From contig CAMDNQ010000009.1 in the NCBI GenBank assembly GCA_945903265.1, forward strand, positions 1 through 64,000: a stretch of 64,000 nt of DNA, read 5' to 3'. The notes beneath the pieces are model-generated. The model had not been told where the DNA came from, did no database searches, and was given only the letters and a program-made list of their open reading frames with translations. Position 1 is the stretch's first letter, and each line of letters opens with the position of its first letter. Positions 48,947 to 55,918 of this stretch are shown here, piece after piece. The stretch comes from Candidatus Sulfopaludibacter sp. SbA3 (GTDB lineage Bacteria; Acidobacteriota; Vicinamibacteria; Vicinamibacterales; UBA2999). A program made the position numbers and the translations under genes.

Positions 48947-49825
48947 TCAACCGCGTTCCTTGGTAACCATGTGCTGCAGGTCGCGCTCGACGCACGGCAG
49001 CGGTTCTTCGAGCTCCGCCAGCGGATCGGTGTTCAGGAGCCGCCGCTGCGGGCCGGTCTTCCACGGCCGCATCAGCACGGAGTCGGTGACTTCGGCTTCC
49101 CAGGTCAGCGTGTTGCCGACGCGGCGGATCCGCTCGGTCACGCGTTTATCCGGCGACGTAAACCATCCCGGCCAGCCGAGCCACTCCAGGCCGTTGAAAT
49201 CGACCGACGAGATCACGAGGGTGTCGCCGTCCCACGTCCCGACGGAGTGCCCGAACCAGGTGCCGAGCCAGTGCTCCTCGGGCGGGTGCGGACGGCCATC
49301 CATGTAGATCCGGCGCATGTGCAGCGGGTAGATGAAGACCATGTGCCGGTCGGTCTGGATAATCTCCTGCGGGAGCCCGATTCGCGGGACGCCGGCCGGC
49401 ATGCACAGGAAGTCGGGGTCCGGCGCGAGCAGCGAATGGCCGTTCACGTCGTTGAACTGCACGCGCTCCCAGTGCTCGGGCTTGTACCAGGGCCGGCTCT
49501 CGCGCGGGAACACCCGCTGCCGGACGCCCGCGTCCCGCTCGAAGTCGACGGCGGCGCCGGTGCGGCCGCGGAGCACGTTGTCAAAACTGCCGGTCTTCTG
49601 GTCGAGCGCCGCAGGCACATTCTTCCCGCGCGGAACCGTGGCGACCCACAGACCCGACAAATCGATCACCCCGTTCGCCCGCTTCGGCGTGGGTTTCGAC
49701 TCCGCGTCCTTAATGGCGGCAGGCGTCATTCCACCGCCGCCGCCAAACTGCGCGGCGACGTCCGTGGACCCCACGCACGCCGCCACAAGGAACGCACCGA
49801 TACCGCTGATGAGGAAACGATTCAC
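48947..49825 (-). CDS. Unnamed secreted protein, family A (copy 1)
   Basis: A 292-residue exported protein of an unnamed family that I associate with Acidobacteriota. A signal peptide (about 1-25; a possible lipobox VAAC lies within it) precedes a beta-rich, aromatic-rich body. Conserved blocks include PWYKPEHWERVQFNDVNG, DPDFLCMPAGVPRIG, IYPLHMRRIYMDGR, EEHWLGTWFGHSVG, GDTLVISSVDFNGLEWLG and LPCVERDLQHM. It lies 21 nt after DUF6152 and 17 nt before family B. A close copy lies at 54022. No catalytic motif is identifiable. Confidence 0.85.
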   Translation of the reverse strand: MNRFLISGIGAFLVAACVGSTDVAAQFGGGGGMTPAAIKDAESKPTPKRANGVIDLSGLWVATVPRGKNVPAALDQKTGSFDNVLRGRTGAAVDFERDAGVRQRVFPRESRPWYKPEHWERVQFNDVNGHSLLAPDPDFLCMPAGVPRIGLPQEIIQTDRHMVFIYPLHMRRIYMDGRPHPPEEHWLGTWFGHSVGTWDGDTLVISSVDFNGLEWLGWPGWFTSPDKRVTERIRRVGNTLTWEAEVTDSVLMRPWKTGPQRRLLNTDPLAELEEPLPCVERDLQHMVTKERG

Positions 49826-49846
49826 GATGACGCTCCTGACGCTGTT

Positions 49847-50254
49847 TTACCGGTTCCCGGATGCATCCCCGAACCACAGCTGAATCTTGCGGCCGTCGGG
49901 GAAATGAATCGCGGTCGTGAAGATGCGCTCGCCACCGTCGCGGGCGGCAAAGCCCTCGAACGTGTAGAGATCGCCGATCCGGAGCGACGCGGGGCCGCGC
50001 AGGAATCCGGCCTGGCGCAGCGCGGCTGGACCGACCGTCTCGGCGCCCCACTGCTTGACTTCGCCCTTCTCGTCCTTCACGTTGAACCAGAAGTACGCAT
50101 GGGGATTAATCCATTCCATGCGGGCGAGATTGCCTTTGAGCGTCATCGATTTCTCGGTATCGAACTGCGCCTGCAGCGCGTGATGCGCCGACACCGACCC
50201 GGTCCACAGCAACAGGCCGCACAGAACCGCCACCGCACCAAGCATGTATTTCAT
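49847..50254 (-). CDS. DUF6152 family secreted protein
   Basis: A 135-residue exported protein. A signal peptide (about 1-23, ending SVSAH) is followed by the DUF6152 pattern HHALQAQFDTEKSMTLKG, ARMEWINPHAYFWFNVKDEKG, LRIGDLYTFEGFAARDG and HFPDGRKIQLW. The double His at the mature N-terminus is typical and might bind copper. The function is not established. ATG 50254 is preceded by GGAGG (50264-50260) at 5-nt spacing. A TTGACT-17-TACTTT promoter is upstream. It heads the unit DUF6152-family A-family B. Confidence 0.85.
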   Translation of the reverse strand: MKYMLGAVAVLCGLLLWTGSVSAHHALQAQFDTEKSMTLKGNLARMEWINPHAYFWFNVKDEKGEVKQWGAETVGPAALRQAGFLRGPASLRIGDLYTFEGFAARDGGERIFTTAIHFPDGRKIQLWFGDASGNR

Positions 50255-50311
50255 AGCCAAGCCTCCAGGAAAGAACGCGACCCCTCCGTTTTCCGCCGGA
50301 AATCTACGCGG

Positions 50312-50340
50312 AAAGTACAGCAGGGCAACCCCCGAGTCAA
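50312..50340 (-). promoter_or_regulatory. Sigma-70-type promoter for the DUF6152 unit
   Basis: On the minus strand TTGACT (50340-50335) and TACTTT (50317-50312) are separated by 17 bp. The DUF6152 start lies about 50 nt downstream. Confidence 0.5.
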
Positions 50341-50369
50341 TATACCGAAACTTCGACCATCCGCCCCAT

Positions 50370-51560
50370 CTAATTGAGCGCAATCGGCGCCGGACGCTGG
50401 AAACGGTTCGCGTCCACCGGCGCATTGAGGCGCACGTCCTTCAGCTTGTAGACGACGCGGTTGTTGGTCCACGCGCGGACCCACTGGAATGGCTTGCGGA
50501 TCGCGCCCACCTGGCGGTAATCAGAGAAGTCGAACCGCGTCGGAACAGGACCCACTGCCGTATCGTTCCAGCGCACCAGGCGCACGAGCATCCCCGCGTC
50601 GTTGAAGTACAGGTTGACCGGGGTTTCGCCCTTGTTCGTGCCCTGCAGCACGGTCACCGGTTCGTCGCCGACGAGGTCCTCGCTGACCTGCCACTGCGCA
50701 TACGCCTTCTGCACGGTCTGCGGCGCCACCTGCAGCAGGGCGTCAATGCGGAAGCCGGTGAGGTTGCCACCCGTGTAGTTCAACGTGAAGTTCGGGGCCG
50801 CCGCATCCACACCTGCGAACCAGGCATTCATCCCGTTGAACACGAAAATGTTGTCGCCTTCCTTGCGGTGAACCATCGTCGTGAACTGGTTTGGCGCCTG
50901 CGCAAAGAAGTCCACGGGCACTTCGACGTGCGAGGTATCCCAGCCGGCATAGGTCCCGGCCGCCGTGAAGCTCTTGACGCCGGCCCAGGCCTGCGCGCCG
51001 CCGATTTCCTGGATCCACTTCGCGAAAATCGCGTCGACGTCCTTGGCGCGATCCGGCAGCACGACGAACTCGAGGCGATCGGGGTTGTCCTCCGGAGGCG
51101 TGCCGTACTGGATCGACAGGTTCGGCGTGCGGTGCGGGAATGGCACGCCACTGTGGCACGTATAGCAGGTGACACGCCTCTGGTTGCCGAAGAAATTGCG
51201 GTTGATGGTGTTCGTCATCACCGTCATCTGGCGCGCGCGCTGAATCAGAGGAGTCGAGATGGCGAATGCCTCGCGGCTGCCGCTCAGAATCTCGGGCGCG
51301 TGACAACCGGTGCAGTCCCTCGTCGTGGCGGCCGCGAACATGCCCATGGTGTCCATGAACTCGTCGACGGTGATGCCCTTGAGCACCTGCACGTCCTTGA
51401 ACACCTGCTCGGCCATCTGCGGCGCCTGGCCGCCGGCGGCCTGCCCCTGCCCCGCGGCGTTGGTCACGGCGCCGGTCATGACACCGGTCACGCACGCGAC
51501 GAACGCCGCTGCCACGCAGAGAATCACCCCCCGAATCACCCGCCGCACTCCCACTTGCAT
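50370..51560 (-). CDS. Di-haem cytochrome c of the photosynthetic reaction-centre cytochrome family
   Basis: A 396-residue exported cytochrome. A signal segment (about 1-35) ends in a possible lipobox (FVAC). Two haem sites follow: EFMDTMGMFAAATTRDCTGCH near residue 85 and QMTVMTNTINRNFFGNQRRVTCYTCH near 130. In each, a Met about 16-20 residues before CxxCH can serve as the sixth ligand, as in the reaction-centre tetrahaem subunit. The C-terminal 250 residues are a beta-rich domain of unknown role. There are no photosynthesis genes here, so it probably carries electrons for an extracytoplasmic oxidation. The ATG at 51560 is chosen. Confidence 0.88.
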   Translation of the reverse strand: MQVGVRRVIRGVILCVAAAFVACVTGVMTGAVTNAAGQGQAAGGQAPQMAEQVFKDVQVLKGITVDEFMDTMGMFAAATTRDCTGCHAPEILSGSREAFAISTPLIQRARQMTVMTNTINRNFFGNQRRVTCYTCHSGVPFPHRTPNLSIQYGTPPEDNPDRLEFVVLPDRAKDVDAIFAKWIQEIGGAQAWAGVKSFTAAGTYAGWDTSHVEVPVDFFAQAPNQFTTMVHRKEGDNIFVFNGMNAWFAGVDAAAPNFTLNYTGGNLTGFRIDALLQVAPQTVQKAYAQWQVSEDLVGDEPVTVLQGTNKGETPVNLYFNDAGMLVRLVRWNDTAVGPVPTRFDFSDYRQVGAIRKPFQWVRAWTNNRVVYKLKDVRLNAPVDANRFQRPAPIALN

Positions 51561-51583
51561 GCTCACTCCCCTCGAAGTCACGG

Positions 51584-51609
51584 TAGGGGCCGGCTGCAGC
51601 CGGCCCCTA
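51584..51609. repeat. Perfect 26-bp palindrome between DUF6351 and cytochrome genes
   Basis: Each half is 13 bp (TAGGGGCCGGCTG and its complement) with no loop. There is no T-tract after it on the minus strand, so it is not a standard intrinsic terminator. It could be a regulator-binding site or an RNA hairpin that separates the two genes. Confidence 0.8.
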
Positions 51610-51636
51610 AAACCGACGAAGTATACATCGCGCCGG

Positions 51637-53934
51637 TCAGCGACCGGCGAGCTGCTGCGCACTGCCCGAACGCGGGTACGTCAACCACGTCTGCGGCGAC
51701 CGCTTCCCGACGCCAGGACGACTGTAGTCGCAGACGCCGCCCGCGAAAATGTCGCGCAGCGCCGCCAGCTGCGCGTCGCTCAACGGCGTCTTGTAGTCGG
51801 CGCGCTCGATTGGCTTGAGCTCGCACTTGACGCGGTCGTGCGTCATCGGCTCTCCGGCGACGAGGCGCGGGTTCGCGGCGACCGGAAACAACGCCCGGCA
51901 GCGTGATGGATCAGTGACCGGCTCGAGCGAGGCAAGGTAGCAGGTGTCGACCAGGTTGCTCGGCTTGTTGCGCACGACTTTGTCGAGGGCGCTCGCCGCC
52001 GGCGCGGTATCGCGCGCCATGCTGCTCAGCCACTCGTCCATCGCGTCCAGGACATAGCGCTGCGCTGCCTGAATCGGTGTGCCGGGCGCGTAGGTGCGAA
52101 ACACCTGGTTGTTCGCATGACCGTTCGCCGCCACCAGCCGCGCGCGCGTGATGTGATTGGCGACGATATCGTGCACATCGTCATCGCCGTCGGTGTACGG
52201 GCGGACGTCGATGATCGGCACCATGCTCAGCCCCCGGCTCGCGTCGTTGATCCGTCCCGTTTCGTACGCGATCCGGAGCGCCTCGGGATCCGCGATCGTC
52301 CGCTGCGGCACGAGAGTGCCGTCGATGTCGTGGCCGCCCGCCCGGCGGTTGACATCGACGAACTGCTCGAAGGTGATCCGGCCCTCGTTCAGCGCGCGGA
52401 GGCCGTACTGAATGCCGACGTTGTCGAACGGCCGGCGCGCGAATCCCGTGCGGGGGTCGAGGCCATAGACGTTGACCAGGTTGTCCTGATACGTGCACCG
52501 GGCTCCGGTGCGATTCGTCTGCGGATGGTAGACGGATGCGGCGGGCAGCGCGTCCGGATCGCAGTTGGTCGCCCGGAGGTTCGGATAGCCCGTCCCGTTG
52601 CGGTTGCAGTACGCCCATGAGGCATGTCCGGCGACGGCGGCCTTCTGTTCCGGCGTCCACGCGAGCGACGACGAGTTGAAGGCCTGGTTCAGCACTTCGC
52701 AGTCGAACAACGGTTCCAGGAAGGTCAGGTTGTCGGCATAGCTCGCGGTCGGGATGATGCCGTCCAGCAGCCCCGGATAGTTGTTGGCGATCATGTGCTG
52801 CTGCATCGAACCGCCCGACCGGCCGCTGCCAATCGTGTAACGCGGCACCCCGAACCGCTCAGCGAAGTGTTCCTTCACCATCATCATCGTCTCGGCCGAG
52901 ATCAGATCCGCGCAGCTCGTGCCAAAGACGTTGAGCGATCCCCCGGCAATCGCATAGCCGCGAGCGATCGCGTAATCGCCCACCTGCGACTCCTCGAGAT
53001 AATGGCGATTGGCGGTCAGACCACCGATCGATCGGCCCTGGTGATAGCCCGCGCGGCACCCACCACCGAAGCTGTAGAGCAGGCGGCCGTTCCACGATCC
53101 CGCCGTCCAGGGATCGGCCAGCGGCGTCCCCGGCTCGTGGAGAAACGCGATCACATAGACGGCGCGGTTGATCGTCCCCATTTCACGACGCACGATGTAC
53201 GGCACGGTGCGACCGTCGGTGGTCGTCGTCTGCGCCAGGTCCGCCGGCCGCGGGCCGGCCGGATCGAACGGCCTGAATGGATTCTGCTGCTGCGCGTTTC
53301 CAGCGCCACCGCCACCACCGCCGCCAGCGGCAGGCGCCGCCTGGTCGACCGCCGCGAGCGCGGCTGCGCTGTTGGCGCCGCCACCAGGGGCGGGCGCCGC
53401 CACCGGACGCGCTGCACCAGCCGGCGTCTCCAGCATCGGAGTCGCCGGTGTCCGCACGCGATAGAAGTATTCGACGCGCGTCTTCACCGTGCAGTTGCTG
53501 TCGACGGCCGCTCCGAGACCAAACGACTCGGTTTCGCAGACAAACGGCGTCTGGTGCGGGCCCGCGATGACGGGTCCGGCCGACGGGTGGTTGACGAGTG
53601 TGAGCTGTGCGGCTCGCTGTCCCGGTGCAGACGCTTCGAGGCGGTTCGATCCCACGTTCAACCCGGTCACGAGCCCGACAAGGGTCTGCGGCTGAGCGCC
53701 AGCGCGGAACGCGGTTCGTACGTCGCGCCCATTCAGCGTGACCGTGACCCGATCGGCGGCGGCGGCGCGGGGGACGGCGACCTGCACGAGCACTTCCCCC
53801 CCACTCACCGTGTCGGGGCGCGTCGAGAGCGTCCGAAGCTCCAGCCCCGGAGGGCCCGCCGGAGTCTGCGCTGACGCCGGCAGCGTGGCGATCGCCGCGA
53901 AGGCCGCAAGGCCAAGTGCGCGCATGCCTCTCAT
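51637..53934 (-). CDS. DUF6351 family secreted protein (probable alpha/beta-hydrolase)
   Basis: A 765-residue exported protein. A signal peptide (about 1-23, ending LPASAQ) precedes a beta-sandwich of about 100 residues and a Gly/Ala/Pro-rich linker (near 175-235, with a run of Gly). A hydrolase-like core has GRLLYSFGGGCRAGYHQG and the probable nucleophile elbow IGSGRSGGSMQQH near residue 370. Later HDIDG, IIDVRPYTDGDDDVHD and several Cys pairs fit DUF6351. The substrate is unknown; plant-derived esters are possible by analogy with tannase-like folds. ATG 53934 has AGGGAG upstream, and the cytochrome gene follows. Confidence 0.85.
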   Translation of the reverse strand: MRGMRALGLAAFAAIATLPASAQTPAGPPGLELRTLSTRPDTVSGGEVLVQVAVPRAAAADRVTVTLNGRDVRTAFRAGAQPQTLVGLVTGLNVGSNRLEASAPGQRAAQLTLVNHPSAGPVIAGPHQTPFVCETESFGLGAAVDSNCTVKTRVEYFYRVRTPATPMLETPAGAARPVAAPAPGGGANSAAALAAVDQAAPAAGGGGGGGAGNAQQQNPFRPFDPAGPRPADLAQTTTTDGRTVPYIVRREMGTINRAVYVIAFLHEPGTPLADPWTAGSWNGRLLYSFGGGCRAGYHQGRSIGGLTANRHYLEESQVGDYAIARGYAIAGGSLNVFGTSCADLISAETMMMVKEHFAERFGVPRYTIGSGRSGGSMQQHMIANNYPGLLDGIIPTASYADNLTFLEPLFDCEVLNQAFNSSSLAWTPEQKAAVAGHASWAYCNRNGTGYPNLRATNCDPDALPAASVYHPQTNRTGARCTYQDNLVNVYGLDPRTGFARRPFDNVGIQYGLRALNEGRITFEQFVDVNRRAGGHDIDGTLVPQRTIADPEALRIAYETGRINDASRGLSMVPIIDVRPYTDGDDDVHDIVANHITRARLVAANGHANNQVFRTYAPGTPIQAAQRYVLDAMDEWLSSMARDTAPAASALDKVVRNKPSNLVDTCYLASLEPVTDPSRCRALFPVAANPRLVAGEPMTHDRVKCELKPIERADYKTPLSDAQLAALRDIFAGGVCDYSRPGVGKRSPQTWLTYPRSGSAQQLAGR

Positions 53935-53953
53935 CTCGTTCTCCCTAATGAAA

Positions 53954-54004
53954 AATGCCCAATGCCCACGCGTGTTGCGCTGAGCATTGGGCACTGGACA
54001 TTGC
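53954..54004 (-). terminator. Heptamer-built hairpin terminator downstream of family A copy 2
   Basis: Two AATGCCC heptamers (53954-53967) face three related units (GCATTGG, GCACTGG, ACATTGC at 53984-54004) in inverted order. On the minus strand the stem TGCCCAATGC/GCATTGGGCA is followed by TTTTT, so it can terminate the family A gene. The heptamer build resembles 3754 and 60010. Confidence 0.7.
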
Positions 54005-54021
54005 GCCGTGATGTGTGAGGA

Positions 54022-54852
54022 TTACCCGCGCTCCCTCGTGACCATGTGCTGCAGGTCACGTTCGACGCAGGGCAACGGCTCTTCGAACTCCGCGTTCGGT
54101 GTGGCATTCAGCGTGCGCGTCTGTGGCGCGGCCTTCCACGGCTGCATCAGAATCGGGTCGGTCACCTCAGCTTCCCAGGTCAGCGTGTTCCCGACGCGGC
54201 GGATGCGTTCGGTCACGCGCTTGTCCGGGGATGTGAACCAGCCGGGCCATCCGAGCCACTCGAGGCCGTTGAAATCGACCGTGGAGATCACCAGCGTGTC
54301 GCCTTCCCACTTGCCAACCGAATGCCCGAACCACGTGCCGAGCCAGTGCTCCTCCGGTGGGTGCGCCCGGCCGTCGATGTAGACGCGGCGGATGTGCAGC
54401 GGATAAATGAACACCATGTGCTTGTCGGTCTGCAGGATTTCCTGCGGCGCGCCGATGCGGGGGACACCGGGAGGCATGCACAGGAAGTCCGGGTCCGGCG
54501 CGAGGAGGGAGTGGCCGTTCACATCATTGAACTGCACCTGCTCCCAGTACTGCGGCTTGTACCAGGGCCGGCGCTCGCGCGGGAATATCCGCTGCCGGAC
54601 GCCCGCGTCGCGCTCGAAATCGACCGAGTTCTTGTTGCCATTGCGGGCATTCGCCGTCGTCCGGAAGTTACCCGTCGCCGGATCCAGCGCACCAGGCACC
54701 ACGCCACGCGTCGGCGTGTTCACCCAGATGCCGGTAAAGTCCGGCACGCCATTGCGGCGCGGCACGTCGCCGCCCGCCGGCGTCTGCGCGGCCAGCGGTG
54801 CGCCGGCGAACGCCACAAGGGCGGCAATGCAAAACGCGAGGATCATCCGCAT
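54022..54852 (-). CDS. Unnamed secreted protein, family A (copy 2)
   Basis: A 276-residue exported paralogue of the protein at 48947. A signal peptide (about 1-22, ending APLAAQ) leads to a body nearly identical to copy 1 from VDFERDAGVRQR to the C-terminus, including DPDFLCMPPGVPRIG, IYPLHIRRVYIDGR, EEHWLGTWFGHSVG and LPCVERDLQHMVTRERG. The N-terminal third differs. The ATG at 54852 is preceded by AAAGGGAG. It has its own promoter and terminator, so it is monocistronic. Confidence 0.86.
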   Translation of the reverse strand: MRMILAFCIAALVAFAGAPLAAQTPAGGDVPRRNGVPDFTGIWVNTPTRGVVPGALDPATGNFRTTANARNGNKNSVDFERDAGVRQRIFPRERRPWYKPQYWEQVQFNDVNGHSLLAPDPDFLCMPPGVPRIGAPQEILQTDKHMVFIYPLHIRRVYIDGRAHPPEEHWLGTWFGHSVGKWEGDTLVISTVDFNGLEWLGWPGWFTSPDKRVTERIRRVGNTLTWEAEVTDPILMQPWKAAPQTRTLNATPNAEFEEPLPCVERDLQHMVTRERG

Positions 54853-54897
54853 GTGATTCTCCCTTTCGGCAGAAAAAATCCGAAGAGTACAGCGCGA

Positions 54898-54926
54898 AAC
54901 GTACTGCAAACCCCAGAACGGGTCAA
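54898..54926 (-). promoter_or_regulatory. Sigma-70-type promoter for family A copy 2
   Basis: On the minus strand TTGACC (54926-54921) and TACGTT (54903-54898) are separated by 17 bp, about 45 nt before the start codon. Confidence 0.5.
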
Positions 54927-54942
54927 GCGATTCTAAGAGGGG

Positions 54943-55860
54943 TCAGGCGGCGACGCGGGCGGTGCGGAACTCTTCGAACAGACGCGGAACGCTGCCGGCA
55001 ACCGAATGCAGGGTAGGCGTCCATCCGAGTCCCCGCGCGCGGGAACTGCGAACGATCTGATTCAGGACCAGGGCGTCCGCGTACGGGCCGAGTTTCCCCC
55101 GCGCTTCATCGAGCGGCATGTGCCGGATGTCGGGCTCCATCTTGGCGTGCTTCGCGACCGCCTCGACGATGTCGTTCACCCGCTCGTCCGCCTCATCATT
55201 GACGTGGTAGATACCGGCAGCCTCGGGCTGCGTCGCAGCACGTACATATAGGTCGGCCAGGTCACGGTCGTAGACACAAGCCCACCGGTTGCCGCCATCC
55301 CCGACGATCCGGATGAGGCCGTTGGCCGCATCCTTGAGGAAATCCCCAACAATTCCGCGCGCGCCGCCGTACACGACCCCCGGACGCACCACGACCGTCC
55401 GAAGCACGCGGCCACGTCCCGCGTCGAGAACCAGCTTTTCGTGCTCCGGCCGCCAGTCGACAACCGTCGTCGGCCGCAACGGCGCTTCCTCGCCTGCGGC
55501 TCCCGAGGTGTTGCCGAGAATCCACAGGTCGGACGTATAGACGAAGGCGACGGGGTTACCCTTCGCGGCGCGGCGGATCGCGGATCCGAGCAGGGTTTCA
55601 ATCGCCTGCCGATCGACCACCGCGGCGCGCTTCGATTGTTCGAGCGCGGTGTGGACGATCGCGTCGCACCCTTCGGCGATCGACGCATACGATTTGGGGA
55701 CAGACAATTCGCCCACCACGCTCTGAACGCCGCGCAAGCTCAGGCGCTCCGCGCGTTCCGGATCGCGAACAAGCGCGGTCACGTCGTGACCGCTGCGAAG
55801 GAGCGCGTCGAGGACGGCGGATCCGATATATCCGGTCGCCCCGGTCAGAAAGATGCGCAT
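54943..55860 (-). CDS. NAD(P)-dependent epimerase/dehydratase-like SDR protein
   Basis: A 305-residue extended short-chain dehydrogenase. The nucleotide motif is MRIFLTGATGYIGSAVLDAL at the N-terminus. VYTSDLWILGN occupies the usual catalytic Ser strand, and the family YxxxK is replaced by WRPEHEK, so catalysis may differ. A C-terminal domain with ADLYVRAATQPEAAGIYHVNDE follows. The group includes sugar epimerases, NmrA-like and reductase-like members; the substrate is unknown. ATG 55860 opens the Gly motif directly; a longer upstream frame is less likely. Confidence 0.87.
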   Translation of the reverse strand: MRIFLTGATGYIGSAVLDALLRSGHDVTALVRDPERAERLSLRGVQSVVGELSVPKSYASIAEGCDAIVHTALEQSKRAAVVDRQAIETLLGSAIRRAAKGNPVAFVYTSDLWILGNTSGAAGEEAPLRPTTVVDWRPEHEKLVLDAGRGRVLRTVVVRPGVVYGGARGIVGDFLKDAANGLIRIVGDGGNRWACVYDRDLADLYVRAATQPEAAGIYHVNDEADERVNDIVEAVAKHAKMEPDIRHMPLDEARGKLGPYADALVLNQIVRSSRARGLGWTPTLHSVAGSVPRLFEEFRTARVAA

Positions 55861-55918
55861 GGGGGAGCCACATTGTAGTCGTTGAGCCACCCGACACAAC
55901 GATTGATGAATCGGTGAA

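Noticed and set aside
51584-51609. 26-bp palindrome as a terminator
   Set aside because: It has no loop and no T-tract on the transcribed strand, so it is listed only as a repeat.
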